The notes: generated by a model from the letters alone, not told the origin. A DNA stretch of 64,000 nucleotides from Nepenthes gracilis (GCA_033239525.1 BSYO01000019.1:9778592-9842591); one strand, 5' to 3'; counted from the first letter of the stretch, positions 11,205-24,379 are shown. Numbers and translations are program-made.

Positions 11205-12367
11205 TAAATTTTGGAAAATAGGAGGGCAAATGAACGAAGAAGAAGGAGAGGAAAGAGGAGAAAACTGATGGTGAAAATTGCTGCCGATCAATTGGAGTAG
11301 CCATTTTCCTTCTTTCTCTCGGTCGTTAGCTTCATTTTCTCCATGGGTGTTGCCTCATTTTCTTTAAAAGTAAGGGTTGCTTTCGTATTTCTCTTTGGAA
11401 GCCTCGTGAATGAACGAAACCAGCAAAGAGGATTTGGGATTCCATGGCTATGACCGTCGCCACCATAGTTGCTGCTACTGTCGCCTTTAGGTTGTCGTCA
11501 GAATTCATAGAAGCTGCCGCCGTTAGTATTCCTGATGTATCAAGCAAGTTGATTTGAGATTTCAGTTGTAATATTCTTATTTTGCAAATTGATTTGAGAT
11601 CCCTTAGCAAGAAATCTTCAATTTCTTTACAAGAAAATTCTTCCTTTATTCTTGTTGATATTAATTATTTGTTTACATGCCTTGATTTCGCAAAAATTAG
11701 TGAAATCCATATTATTTATTGTTATTCGATTTTCAGGTCATTTATGCTGATATTTGGATCAGGGGATCCCTTTTTATTTTCTTGTAAGATTGGACTCCGA
11801 TGGATCTTTACCTTTTATTGGTGAAATCTGATGATCTTTGTCATATCAGATTTAGAGTGATCCGCTTGTATATATTGGTATCGTAAATACAATGAACTTT
11901 TTTAGACATATTTATTTATTAGATGTTGTATTATTATTCATGAATTTTGTCATATCTTATGTTTGGTTACTATCCTTCTTGTTTGTTTTGGATTTACTAT
12001 CGCTTGTTGGATATTTGGTTCACTCTTACTATTTTTTTTCTTTCCTCTAGAGTATTAGGTTTAGACGATGATAACTCTAGAGTTGGATAAAGAGTAGTAG
12101 CAAGAGAGATTGAGGCCCAACTGGAGATAGTAGTAAACTTATGCTCTAGAAATATTTTGATATTTTGCTTTATTTTGTTAGAATTTTTGAGACTATGTAC
12201 TTCCCTAGATTTATGCTTGGTATGAGGATATTTATATCATTATAGTTGTGTTTTATTAGTTGTGGACATGCTATGAGTATATACATATATATTGGTTGGA
12301 GACTTAGAATTTTTTCTATGTGAATAGGTTTGGGTATTAATTATGGATTTGGGATAAGGTCGTTACA
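11101..12367 (+). repeat. 5' LTR of element A
   Basis: Starts TGTGACATCC and ends GTTACA. It holds a (TAA)n microsatellite at about 11158-11203. It aligns by eye with both ends of the 3' LTR but lacks a 1.55-kb internal segment present in that copy. The missing segment would fall near 11700. Confidence 0.88.
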
Positions 12368-12373
12368 ACTTTA

Positions 12374-12388
12374 TGGTATCAAAAAGTT
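12374..12388 (+). other. Primer-binding site of element A (initiator tRNA-Met type)
   Basis: TGGTATCAAAAAGTT lies six bases after the LTR end. TGGTATCAGAGC is the usual plant retroelement site complementary to initiator tRNA-Met; this copy has drifted after the first eight bases. Confidence 0.75.
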
Positions 12389-12539
12389 AAGGTTTTGTGA
12401 GAGTGTTGAGGATTTTAGAAATTTTGATATTTGGGAATATTAGGCGATTCGATTATGTTGGAGGATTCAAGGTCATATTTTTATAGCTTCCGGGTGAGAT
12501 AAAGGACTATATGGATAAAAAAATTTTAAAATTCTGAAT

Positions 12540-13557
12540 TATTTTATTGCAGCAATATCTGACGAGGCTAGTATCCACTCGAGGAGTTCAGCAAAAAGGC
12601 CCAGACCGTTAGCGACACCCGCCGATATGGTTGGAGTCGTTGATGCTCTACACAAGCTCACTAGACTAATAACTTAGGCTATTGGGGCACAGGTTATGGG
12701 ACATGCACTAACAAAGAAGAAGAAGAAGAAGAAGAGGAATCTATTCAGAGATTTCATGGATCAGAGGCTTCCAGAGTTTATGGGGGAGCCAAACCATGCT
12801 AAAGTTGACTATTGGATGTGAAGACTAGAAAAGACTTTTGCATGATTAAGTGTCCTTCTATTGATCGGGTTCGCTTTGCTATGTATAAGCTTAGCAGTGA
12901 GCCAGAGCATTGGTGAAAAGTGAGATTGCGAGAGCTTGGACCTGAGACTGACTCTATCACTTGGGATGCATTTCTAGAAATGTTTAATGACAAGTACTTT
13001 TCCAAGAATGTACGAACCAGAAAGGAAAAGGAGTTTCTTCATTTAGAACGAGGCACAATGACGGTTTCCTAGTATGAGGCCAAGTTTACGGAGCTATCAC
13101 GTTATGCTCCACACTTTGTTGCTGATAAGGTTAAGAAGGTAGAGAGGTTCCAGTAGGGATTAGCAAACCCTATTCATTATCTTATTGCACCCTTTGAGCT
13201 TTAGGACTTTGGAGCAATCTTTCGGAAGGCTCTGATTGTGGAGGAGGAGTTGGGCAGCAAGGCTCCGATACCTTGCCAACTACCAATGAAGCTGCAAGAC
13301 TGCCAACACATCAATCGAAGAAGCACAAGACTTTTTCAAATGTGAGAAGTGGGGACATGTCTCTAGGGACTGCCGAGTTAAGCAATCAACCCCTTCGATG
13401 CCACTGAAGACTGTTACTGTTTCTCAGACATCAGAGACACAGCCAGTTGGACCTACAACGGGTAAATAGTCTCGATCACTTATTTGCTATAGCTGTGGAG
13501 AGGCCAGACATTATTCTCGGGATTGTCAGGCATTGGGGAAATCTGCACCACAAAGTC
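12540..13557 (+). pseudogene. gag of element A
   Basis: The translation, across several stops and frame changes, shows a retrotransposon gag core: FAMYKLSSEPEHW, then LRELGPETDSITWDAFLEMF, NDKYFS and VRTRKEKEFLHLERG. Two zinc knuckles follow: FKCEKWGHVSRDCR at about 13335-13375 (the first Cys is replaced by Phe) and CYSCGEARHYSRDC at about 13482-13525 (intact CCHC). Gag packages the element RNA into particles. The frame is cut at 13557 by element B and resumes as protease at 33330. Several stops sit where Gln or Trp is expected. Confidence 0.85.
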
Positions 13558-14126
13558 TGATGAGTACGGCTGCAGTTGGGCCCATCTGATGAAAGGTCGT
13601 CTAGGCCATGATGTGAAATGGGCTAGACTAACATCGAGGCCCACAAACGTAGCCCAACAAAGTCCCATTCTATAAACCGCTACACATGATCCCACAATTG
13701 GAGACTTGAACTGGGTGTCCTCATCCAGCGTGACTTCAGAGGTCATCAAGAAACAGACAAGTAGAGAACCATTTGAGCACGTATAAAAGAAAAAGGCAGC
13801 CAATGATGAAAGGGGGATCTAGAAAAAACAAACCCAGACTTCTCAAATATTCATTTCATGACTTGGATTGATATTGGGATAAGATACTAGACTAAACACT
13901 TGGACTAAAAATTTCCTCTCATTCTTTCTCTTAAAAATTTATTATTTATTTGAAAAAGAAACTGGCTTGAGCATCGGAGTACCTATCGAGAAGCAAGCCC
14001 CAATTGTACTCTAATTCTTGGTTTTAGTTGTGGTGCGCAGGTCTTGGATTGTCAAAGATGAAGTGGACATCCAATAGAGAAGGCATTCTCAGACCCATCA
14101 CGAATTAAGATCCCCGAGACACATCA
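13558..14126 (+). repeat. 5' LTR of element B (569 bp)
   Basis: Starts TGATGAGTACG and ends ACACATCA. It matches the two ends of the LTR at 30645-33329 at roughly nine bases in ten by eye, with most differences being C/T or G/A changes. Confidence 0.9.
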
Positions 14127-14142
14127 TTGGCACCGTCTGTGG
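14127..14142 (+). other. Primer-binding site of element B
   Basis: TTGGCACCGTCTGTGG directly abuts the LTR end. It closely resembles the TTGGCGCCGTCTGTGG-type site common in Tat/Athila-group plant gypsy elements. Element E has a matching site. Confidence 0.75.
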
Positions 14143-14187
14143 AAAACCTGAGCGAAAAGCTAGCTTTACCACCACACTCATCCAAAC

Positions 14188-15776
14188 ATGGTTACCATCA
14201 GAACTCAAACACATGCTCCTGGAGACGTGACTTCCCCCGACAATGACCCTCCAGTAGGTAGTCGTGGGGAAGATCGACAGATGGTCTTAATGCAAGCCAT
14301 GAACGATCGAATGGAAAACATGGCGGTGGCGATCAACACCCTTTACACGCAGTTAAGACAGCAAAGGCAAGCAGTTCCTGCTTCAACTGTAGGCACTCCT
14401 GCCTCGAGAAGGAGCCAAAGGAGGAGACGCCCGATGAGAAATGTGGAACAACCTGTTAACCAAGGAAAGGAGCCCTCAAACAATAAAGAAGGAGGCCTTT
14501 CGTGACTGGAAGGATGGTTAGGCCCAAGATCTGAGGAGAAAAGCCCTGAGCGGCGAAATCCTCGTTATTCCATAAATGATCGAAGGCCCCCGGATCACGA
14601 TAGAGCCTCTTGCAACATGCAGCCTGCGGAAGGGAGTAGTCGTCCCAACCGACCAAAGCATTCGGAGTTGAGGGACTACCTCAATGAGAAAAGATTCGCC
14701 GCAACTGCTGCCCCTTATGTGGAGGAAAAATTAGAGAACGTTTGGCAACGCGTGTTCGATGATAGTGCAGAAAAGCATTATATAGATTTGAGAAGATCTC
14801 CTTTTACAATGAATATTAGAACTTGCCCACTCCTACTTAAATTTAAAATGGTAATGTTGGACATCTATGATGGAAATAGTGACCCTATGGATAACTTGGA
14901 CCACTTCCGCACTCACTTGAGTTTCCAAGGTCTGGACGAAATGACTATGTGTTAGTATTTTTTTCTAACACTTCAAGGAGATGCTCAAATTTGGTTTCAC
15001 CGTTTACCACCAAATTCGATCCAGTCATTCGAGGAATTGGCCGATCGTTTCTTAACACAGTTTGCCTCCAATAGGAGGATCGAAAAACAACCTTAGCACC
15101 TGGTTCGTATCAAGTAAGGGTTAAGGGGAAGTTTGAAAAGTTTTTTTGGAAACATTCACTACGGAAGCCCGGCGAATTCCCAGGCTTACCGATGAAGTAA
15201 AATTGAATACCTTTATGAATACTTTGGAATCTGGTGAATTTTTAAAGCATCTGGTTCATAAGAATCCTAGGACCTTTCTTGAGGCAGAAGCTATAACTTG
15301 CGCCTACATAGCCACGGAGGAAGCGAACGAGGCAAATAAGCCTGGACATGAAGATCGCTCACAGAATGGACCAGATGGAAGGAAAAGGTATGGAGATCGC
15401 ATTGACTCATGAAATTCAAAGAAGCAGTCCAGGTTTGAACCGGGGGCTTGAAGAGAATTCAAACCCTTAAACCTGACACTACTGAACGACTCCAGAGCCA
15501 GCATTCTTATGGAGATACAAGGATAAAAGTTTTATAAATGGCCCAAGCCAATCAAGAACCCGAAAGGAGGTAATCAATCAAAATATTGTGATTACCATCG
15601 ATCTCCGGGACATATCACTGTGGAGTGTAGGACCTTGCAAAGGGAAATTGAAGAGCTCATCAAGAAAGGGTACCTCAAGAAGTTTGCGAAGAACCCAGAG
15701 TAGGCTACCGAAGGAGAAGGAGAAGAAGAGCAAGACGAGCAACAACGCCCGAGGAATAGAGTTGCAGCAGGAGTGA
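14188..15776 (+). pseudogene. gag of element B (Tat type)
   Basis: An ATG at 14188 opens the frame with MVTIRTQTHAPGDV and a basic stretch (RRSQRRRRP). After frame changes, the gag core appears at about 14850-15400: YDGNSDPMDNLDHFRTHLSF, then LTLQGDAQIWFHRLPPNSIQ and SFEELADRFLTQF, the typical Tat-lineage gag pattern. A C-terminal portion with YCDYHRSPGHITVEC (about 15584-15630) corresponds to the Cys/His motif found there. At least six stops or frame shifts interrupt it. Two stops (TAG after KQP, TAA after RIK) sit where Gln is usual. Confidence 0.85.
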
Positions 15777-15929
15777 TTAACATGGTATCAACCAGACCAC
15801 CCAAAAAGCGTACTTCAAACCGGGTAGAAGCTGCTGTAGAAAACAAAAATGCAAGGGTAGATGATAGGAATGATGTAATTTGTTTTGACGAAAAGTATAT
15901 ATCTCATGTATAAATTCCTTACTCTAACC

Positions 15930-18400
15930 CTATTGTAGTAACCACGCTCGTTTCAAATGGTGCAGTTGATTATCAACTAAAATGAGTCTTTATTGATAAT
16001 GAAAGTAACAATAATTTGCTTTACTTGGATGCTTACTTTAAATTGGGTTTAAAGAAAAGTCAACTTAAACTGGCTAATGGACCCCTTTATAGTTTGGACA
16101 ACAAACCTGTGCCCGTTCGAGGAACCATACAATTGGAAGTTACGTTGGGGACGTATCCCAGAATCGCGGCTCACATACACGCCTTCTTAGTTGTAGATCT
16201 GCCTTCGATTTACAACACCATTTTAGGCAGACCCTATTTAACAGCCTTCAGGGCAGTAACATCTATTTTACACCTGAAGATGAAGTCTCTAACACCTTCA
16301 GGTGTTGGTGAAGTCTTGGGAGAACAAATCACCGGACGAACTTGCTACCTATCACAAGTCACTCAAGCAGTTCCAGAACGGCAAGTTGAAGATTTGGAGT
16401 ACCGAGATGAGATGACGTTGCAACAAGCCCAGTCCGGATAAACAACAGAACACATCCCTCTCGACCCAAATGATCTGGAGAAATATATTCAAGTTGGAGG
16501 CTTTCTTTCCGGAAAGCTGTGAGATCACCTTATCTCCTTCGTCAAGAAGAATGCAGATGTGTTTGTGTGGTCACCCGTTGACATGCTTGGAATCCCGGTA
16601 GATTTGATGGTCCACAAACTTGGACTTGATATCAATCACAAGTCAGTTAGGCAAAAATAAAGAAACTACTCAATTGAAAAACTTATTGTAATCCGTAAGG
16701 AAGTGAAAAAGTTGATCGACGCTAGATTCATGGTGCTCTCTAACATGGTGCTCATAAGAAAAAATAATAGAAAATGGAGAATGTGTGTAGACTTCACCAA
16801 TTTGAAGAAAGCATGTCCCAAGGACAGTTATCCACTGCCCAGGATAGACACATTGGTGGATTCCACGGCAGGATACAAACTGCTAAGCTTCATGGATATT
16901 TATTTCAGATACAATCAAATTAGGATGAGCCCAGAAGATGATGAGCATACTTCCTTCATGACTGATTAAGGTACATATTGTTATAAGATTATGCCTTTTA
17001 GTCTTAAAAATGTAGGAGCCACTTATCAACGGCTTGTAAACAAAATATTTGAGACTCAAATCGATCGAAACATGAAGGTCTTCATAGATGATTTGCTCAA
17101 AAAGAGTAAGGCAACTTGTGACCACATCCAATATTTGAACGAAACCTTTGAAGTACTCCGAAAACATTAGATCAAGTTGAACCTAACTAAGTGTATTTTC
17201 GGAGCTACATCTGAAAAGTTCTTGGACTTTATAGTCTCACAATGCGGAATTGAAGCAAATTCGGAGAAGATAAAAGCCATAATGGATATGGCACCACCTG
17301 GAATAGTAAAGGACGTCCAGAGATTAATTGGGAGGCTAACAGCTTTGTCCAGGTTCTTGGCCAAGTCGGCCAAAAAATACTTTCCCTTCTTTAATGCTTT
17401 AAGGGGAACAAAAGCAAATGGTTTCATTTGGACAATGGACTATCAGGCCACTTTTCAAAAGTTAAAGGACTATTTGTCTAATCCTCCTCTATTGGCTTTA
17501 CCAATGTAAGATGAAGATTTATATCTATACCTGATAGTGTCAAAAACAGCGTTAAGTTCGGTGTTAATCTTAGAACAATCAGAAGTGTAATGGCCAATAT
17601 ACTATGTTAGTAAAATATTGGCAGACGCTGAAACTTGTTACTCACACACGGAAAAAATAGCCTTAACACTTGTTCATTCAGCCCGAAAATTGTGACATTA
17701 TTTCTAAGCTCATAGGATAATAGTCCTCACTGATCAACCTTTGAAAGTTGTGCTGCAAAAGCCTAATATGTCTGAAAGATTAATAAAGTGGGCTACAAAG
17801 TTGGGTGAGTTTCACATTGAGTTTAAACCAAGGCCGGCAATCAAGAGTTAGGCATTGGCAGACTTAATTGTTAAAACCACGACCCCAACTCCGAGTACTA
17901 CCGTTGGTAATGAAGACATCTATCGGACAGATAACCTGCCCAATTGGACTTTGCACATTGATGGGTCATCAACACAGTTCGACAGTGTGGCCGAAGTAGT
18001 TATGAGGACTCCTGATAGGAAAAAAATTAGCTATTCTTTGAGGCTTAGATTTCTAGCCACTAACAACGTGTCTGAGTATAAAGCCTTGTTAGGTCAAGTC
18101 AAGCTGGCCAGAGAGTATTCGGCAAAGCACATAATTGTATACAGCGATTTCGAACTAATCGTTAACCAAGTTCAGTGAAGTTTTGAAGTAACCAGTCCTT
18201 TGCTAAAGAAATACCTTGCAAAAGTGAAAGACATGGTGAAAAACTTTGACAAAATGGAGATACTTCATGTCGCAAGAGTAGACAATGGAAAGGCAGACCA
18301 ACTTGCAAAGGCTATAGCCACTGAAAACCCTGAACAATATTTGAGATGCCCACAGGATGTTCTGCGGACTCCAAGTATTGAGGAACCAGAGTAAGAAGTT
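15930..18400 (+). pseudogene. pol of element B: protease, reverse transcriptase and two RNase H domains
   Basis: The protease region starts around 15980 (FIDNESNNNLLYLDAY keeps the catalytic Asp; the usual Gly is Glu) and includes TILGRPYL. Reverse transcriptase spans about 16690-17500: KWRMCVDFTNLKKACPKDSY, LLSFMDIYF, MPFSLKNVGATYQRLVN and the catalytic FIDD (the usual form is YVDD or YIDD). The first RNase H is poorly kept (VLTDQPLK remains). A second, archaeal-type RNase H at about 17930-18345 has HIDGSS, NNVSEYKALL, YSDFELI and VDNGKADQLA, so the D-E-D-D set is present. About ten in-frame stops make the whole inactive. Presence of both RNase H domains is the strongest sign of the Tat lineage. 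Confidence 0.85.
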
Positions 18401-18414
18401 CTTCAGGTCATCGA

Positions 18415-19659
18415 TCAGGAAAATTGGATGTCTCCATATTGGAGATACCTAACTGATGGAGTGTTACCGGAGAGTCCAGAAGATGCTAAATGTGTGAAAA
18501 GAACAGCAGGTTGGTATGCTATCGTGGATAGAAAAACGTACCACTGAGTATACTCAACCCCATACCGTAGATGCCTCACTCCGAAAGAGGTAGATTATGT
18601 CATGAGTGAAGTTTATCTTGGCATCTGCGGATCTCATATAGGAGGTAAAAATTTAGCCTTCAAAGTTATGAGACAAGGTTATTGCTAGTCGACAATGAAG
18701 AAAGATGCAATGAATTTCGTTAAAAGGTGCGAAAACTGTCAATTGCACAGAAATATGCTTCACTAACCACCAATTGAGTTGAGGACCTTGCAAACACCAT
18801 GGCCCTTTGCTTAGTGGGGACTTGATATCCTTGCCCTATTTTCAATCGCATCCGGTCAAAGAAAATTCGTAATTGTGGGCATTGATTATTTTACTAAATG
18901 GGTGGAGGCTACTCCTTTAGCAAAAATTACTAAGCACAATACCTGGAGTTTGTGCGACAAAGTATTATCTGTCGGTTTGGGATCCCAGAGGTTATAATAA
19001 TCGACAATGGGACCCAATTTACGAGAAAGCGTTTCACCAAATACTGCACAAGTTTAAGTGTCAAGCTGGTTCATACTTCAGTAGCTTACCCTCAAGCTAA
19101 TGGATAAGTGGAAGTAACTAACAGAACTCTCTTGCATTGGTTGAAGACAAAAATGGCGGACGCTGGGGGCTCTTGGGCGAACAAATTGCCTTTCATACTG
19201 TGGTCTTATCGTACTACACCCAAAAAGCCAACTTGGGAAACTCCTTTCAATTTATACTTTGGAACAGAGGCAGCAATCCCCATAGAGATCGGGCTACCCA
19301 ATCTCAGAGTTGAGAATTTTGATCCCCTAAGCAATGCGCAAAAACTCAGGCAACATCTTAACCTACTCCACGAAGTCTTGAAAATAGCCAAGGTGCATAC
19401 AATTGTGTATCAACAATGGGTTGCACGGTATTATAATAAAAGGGTGATGGCTCGAAAGTTTGATGTTGAAGACTTGGTCCTACATAGCATAGAGGCCACC
19501 GGAAAAATTATCAACAGAAATAAGCTATCCCCAAATTAGGAGGGGCCATTCATTGTGTCAACCATCCTCCAGGATGGTACATACAAATTGCGCAGCCAGA
19601 ACGGTAAATTAATACCAAGAATATGGAATGCTGTTCATTTAAAGAAATTTTATCAATAG
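18415..19659 (+). pseudogene. Integrase of element B
   Basis: The zinc-binding region reads VYLGICGSHIGGKN followed by FVKRCENCQLH: the two Cys are kept but the first His is Tyr. The catalytic core has LDILALF with the first Asp, IIDNGTQF (second Asp, in a shifted frame near 19001) and VEVTNRTLLHWLK (Glu). From about 19108 a long open stretch covers NKLPFILWSYRTTP, TPFNLYFGTEA and the C-terminal tail, ending in WNAVHLKKFYQ at about 19659. Stops at MRQGYC*ST and ANG*VEV fit loss of Trp and Gln codons. Confidence 0.85.
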
Positions 19660-20394
19660 TTTCATTCAAGGTATAGGCAGGTAATGTAGGTAATGCGTGC
19701 ATCTTCATGTGCCTGTATCATGTATTGTGTTTTATCTTTAATGGAATCATTTTCCTTTTTGTTTATTCCTTTTTATGATTGTTTTATTTGAATATATATG
19801 TTTGCACATGTAACAATATATCTAATTAAACTGGCCTAGATTACCCCTAAGTCAGGTAAGTTTTTCACCTCACCTGTTACATGACCCATAAGCGGAAAGA
19901 ACCTCGATCCAATTATCGAGCGATCCATAAGCGATTGAAAATTCCAATTGCAAATCCATTCCAACCGACCAAGTATGGTCAAACAATTAAACCTTGGGAG
20001 GCTGTTTAGCATGCATACTTCGATTCCCTTCCTCAGGGATAAGCACCTTTAATCAACTATGGCCTGCGAACTAGAATCAAAATTGTTAACGATCCTAATT
20101 TTGCTAAAGCCCGGCACCAATAAAGCATCTAGACAAAGTGCTTAGCCGGAAAAAGATTAGTTACAGAATAAAATAGACAATGAAGAACGTATATATTAAT
20201 AAGCTAACGTATTCTGTACAATATCAAGATTAAACAACCAATAAAATAAGCTATCATTGCGAACTCCCTGGATGGCGAGAACTTGGCTCTCAGGAGTCAG
20301 AAAAATCCAACAAGTTAGAGAAGCGACATGCACTTCTATTTCTCTCATCAAAAAAGCTGACCAAAAATTACGGATCAACCAGCAATACGATCTA
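19660..20394. other. 3' non-coding region of element B, beginning
   Basis: AT-rich spacer after integrase. It includes a CCTAGATTACCCCTAAGTCAGG stretch that resembles 56405-56430 of element E, which supports a shared Tat-type 3' region. It lies just beyond the end of the antisense ORF. Confidence 0.55.
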
Positions 20395-20712
20395 CTAGCA
20401 AATTTTAACGCCATCCAGAAAGTGGGTGTTCATCACAGGTCCAACTTCCTTTGGCCTAAAGCACACCCTCAGCTCAAAGTGTAAGTGGGCATTTTCACTC
20501 CGGAGCTCTACATTTTGTTGGTTAGCTAGCCCTAGCGCATCCTTGGCACCCTGCAACTCGACTTAAAGATTGCAAATTTGGTCTTGGCATTGTTGTAGGG
20601 AACTTGGATCAACTTGGCTTCGCCGCAAATGGTTGATCTCATCTTGGAGTTGACGAATCCAAAGTTTTCTTTGTTGAAAGCCTATCTTCAAGGTATCGAA
20701 CATTTTTTCCTC

Positions 20713-20786
20713 CTAAGAGGACACAAAGTAAGTACATGACATCAAGACCAATAAAACTCAATTGGAAGAATTAACTAAATTCTTAC
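20713..20786 (-). other. Probable spliceosomal intron in the antisense ORF of element B
   Basis: Minus strand: donor ATG|GTAAGAATTT and acceptor TTTGTGTCCTCTTAG|GAGG, 74 nt, AT-rich. Both flanks are in phase 0. Reading through the donor gives a stop four codons later (VRI then TAG), while splicing joins two long open segments. Confidence 0.65.
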
Positions 20787-21349
20787 CATAAGAAATGGCA
20801 CTCTGAGAGCTGCCTCAGCCAAGGGAACCCTTGCTCCTGGAGTAGAAGCTGGCCGTCTTCCAACTGGGCTTGGATGGGGCATTGAAGTCCATGAGCCAGG
20901 AGTGAATGCCCACGAAGGATGATGTTCACCAACCTCTAGTTGGAATGAGGAGGCTGCTGGATTAGACACCGGAGGCTCCTGATGAGAAGTCTCCTCAACA
21001 TCTGCCACTCTAGCAACTTCCTCTGTAACAGCCGGACAAGTAGAGGACACTGCTTGCATATGCAAAGAAGAAGGCAGTAGCACTTCTTCTACCCAAGCAT
21101 CTTCGGCCTCGATTTGAGTGCCACACTCACCGGGCTGCCCAACATCAATAAACTGGTGCATAGTTTCATGAGCACTCGGGGGCTCTGTTGATGTTACAGG
21201 GGGATCCTCACCAGTGGTGAACTCAAACTCTAGACCCATTTGAACAGTAGGGCCCGAAGTTGGGCTTTCGGGTTGTACAGTTTCAGACTCAGTAGGATTT
21301 GCGTCAAGAGAAAGAGAGGAGGTAACTCGACACCGTGATGAAGCGGCTT

Positions 21350-22995
21350 TGTGAGATCCTGATCTCGAAACGTGATAATTATGGAATAAGTATGTAGATG
21401 AAAATTATGTTCAGGCTTAAGTACGGAGGAAAATTTGATAACATAGTAAAAAGGAGTGAAAAGGGGGAAGAATAAGCTCGGCACTCAACTACCGCTCGAG
21501 CGCCAAGCTAGGCAAAAAAGTGTGAAAGCACCGCCTGAGTGGCGCCTCAAGTGGAGCGAGGGCGTAGTAGCCTACGAGGCTGGCGCTCAAGTGCCAACAA
21601 AGGCGGAAAAATACGCAAGGCTACGCTTGAAGGGCGCTCGACTGGCGCTTGAGCGCTTGTCATGGGCCAGCCATGTGATCCTTCTTCCTCTGTTTTTAAA
21701 AGGGGAAAATTAGGGAGGGGATCCACAGAACGCATGACAACAGTGAAGAGGAGAGGGAGGAAGGATAGAAAAGAGAAGGAAAGGGGAGAAATCATCCGTT
21801 CTGATCCTATCTGAGTAAAAATAATAGTAGATCGAGCTCAAGCAAGTGTACTTCGAACCTTATTTACCGTTTTTACAGCATTTTAATATCTTAGATATTA
21901 TGTTTATACTCTAAATACATATTTCTGCACGTTTCATGTAAATAATGCATGTTTCTATAAACTATTAGGATAGATTTCATCTTTATCTACATGTATGACA
22001 ATATATAGCCCTGATTTCATGTGTAAATCTGTATTCAGTGTCCGTTTTATATCCGAAAGTTTTGGCGAAACCCTAAGCACGAAATTGAAGGGATTTAATG
22101 GTTTTAATTCGTAATTTCTGATATGTGAAGGTTAATTTGTAAAAAACTATTGCCCATGTTACAAATTGTAACTGAAAAGTTTACATGGGACTGCACTGTT
22201 GAGTTATAAAGAATTACCGAAATATACTGAAGAGTTAACCGTGAGATTTTGACTGATTTTCTAAAGAATGATATATTATAAGCTTTCCGTTGTTGTAATT
22301 TAGGACCTAGGACTGATACACAGTCAGGTAAGGTTCATCGGCATATCTTAAAATATTATGGTGGTAATCGAGGATAACTCTATTCATGGAGTTATACGTG
22401 GTCCTCCCTTCCCCAGGGTGACAACCTAGAGGGTAGTTACTATTACCTGCCAACATCACCGTTCTAAAATCCCACGAGAATGTATATATCCCACGAGATG
22501 GGATAACCGTTACTAACCTTAGATTGTGTAAAGTGAACACAATCTATCATCGATTACTCACCCCCTTGACTAGTAGGGTCTACTAGTGTGGTCCTTCTGA
22601 TAATAAAATGGGATTTTCTAGAATTTATAGAATTAATATTATTTTTCAATTTTTGAAGTGTGTTTTACCGATTTATGATTATCGAAGCATGATTATACTA
22701 ATTCATGATTTCCGACGCATGTTTAAATAGCATTATGCTTTATCTTTATTCTATGAATGCTTCTGTTTTCCTGATATTATCATGGTTTTCTACTCTAATG
22801 AATATCTGTTTTACATGAAAGTATAAATAGTAATTACCGAGACCTATTCATGTTGAATTATACTTTTCTCATGCTTTTTGTATATGTTTCTGTTCTTTGA
22901 CAATCTCTAGGACCTTATGTTGGGATTTGGACTTCTGTTCCTGTATCTGAAATGACGAAATTATCTTAGGATATAAAAAAAAACCCATCCCATCA
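21350..22995 (+). repeat. 5' LTR of element C
   Basis: Contains the block CGAGGATAACTC...TACGTGGTCC shared with the LTR-like insertion near 2554, and an imperfect inverted repeat GATTGTGT / ACACAATC near 22525-22545. Confidence 0.9.
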
Positions 22996-22998
22996 TAA

Positions 22999-23010
22999 TT
23001 GGTATCAGAG
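22999..23010 (+). other. Primer-binding site of element C (initiator tRNA-Met type)
   Basis: TTGGTATCAGAG begins three to four bases after the LTR end, matching the usual plant TGGTATCAGAGC. Confidence 0.85.
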
Positions 23011-23301
23011 AAAATGATATGCCTTAAGAATGATTTGAATTGTAAGCGGAAGCTTAAAAAATGATTCTTAGAAACAGATCGAGATTTAGTAATTAAGCAG
23101 ATTGATATTGATCTCAAACCTAGGCTAACTGAATTGGGTTCTAGGTTCCGGTTATTATCTGTCTTAGGGTCAAGGAAAGATAAAGGCTAGATGGGATCGA
23201 ATGAAATGTTTAAGGATTGGAATTAGGATTTATGTTAAAGTGTCTTGGTCGATATTACCAAATTTATTAACATTGCCATGTTTTTTGTTATAGGTTATTA
23301 A

Positions 23302-24379
23302 ATGGCAAGTAAAAGGGGTAGAAGCAGCAATAGTGGAAGTGCTAGTACTCCCCATGATCGAGAAACTGAATATGTAAATTTGTTGAAAAGGATGACAAAT
23401 GTTGTAGAAAAGATGGAGCAATGTCATATGGTTCCGGTTCCTGCACTAAAGTCGATTCCAACGATATACAAGAGGTTTAAAGCAGAGAAGATGCATGAAT
23501 TTCTGGGAAAAACAAATCCGATGAGGGCGGAGAATTAGATTAGGAAATTAAAGAAAATGTTTGCAATTATTCAATGTTCAAATAGTGAAAAGGTTGCTTT
23601 TGCAACTTATAAACTAGAAGAAGAAGCCGATGATTGGTGGGCGAATAAGAAAAGGGCAATGGGTTTGCATGACGAGGAGATTTCTTGTGAAACATTTGAG
23701 GAAGCTTTTTGGGAGAGATATATTTCCTCTGGCCTTCGAGATTGGAGGGAAAGAGCTTTCATATAGCTTAGGCAAGGAGATCACACTATGGAAGAGTATG
23801 GTGCGAGATTTATTGAATTATCTGGCTATGCGCCTTTCACTAGGGGGTGAATTGAGGATGGCCTAGAAATTCTTACAAGGGTTAAAGGATGAGATCAGGA
23901 GTCAGCTAGTAATTCAGGAGTTTTAGACTTATATTGGGGTCCTGGATAAGGCTTTGATACATGAGAAAGAGCTTGAGATTTAAAAGTCTTTGGGTAAAAG
24001 GGTGGCTAACCACATAAGTTGCGGCTTAAGATCGAATGTAGAGCCCTCGGGGCTGTCTAAGAAGGCAAAAATAGCAAATAAAGGGGGGAGCGTCACTCCA
24101 GTTTAGTCAATGACGAGCTTTCAGGCACTAGCAGCTAACCGTCCTTTCTGTGAGAAGAAGCACACAGGATATCCCTGTCGCAGGGTGACAGGAGCTTACT
24201 TTAGATGTGGACAGCAGAGCCACCAGGTTAAAAACTGTCCCCATCCTAAAAGACGAGAAGCAAAGAAGTCCATTGTCCTTGCTAAAATACTTGCAACGAC
24301 AATTCAAGACGCTGAAGTACCCCCAGAGGTGGATGGAGGTATTCCCTTGATTGTGGAATTTGATTTATATTTTAATTGA
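23302..24379 (+). pseudogene. gag of element C
   Basis: ATG at 23302 opens MASKRGRSSNSGSASTPHDR, then VNLLKRMTNVVEKME. After a TAG the gag core follows at about 23540-23990: KMFAIIQCSNSEKVAFATY, ADDWWANKKRAMG, CETFEEAFWERY and HTMEEYGARFIELS. A zinc knuckle at about 24195-24240 reads YFRCGQQSHQVKNC, so the first Cys of CCHC is now Tyr. Four or more stops interrupt it. After 24379, where a protease would be expected, a short IPLIVEFDLYF stretch fades into sequence with no recognisable coding signal. Confidence 0.85.

Noticed and set aside
16883..17427. Minus-strand open frames opposite the reverse transcriptase of element B
   Set aside because: They mirror the sense coding region and show no motif of their own.
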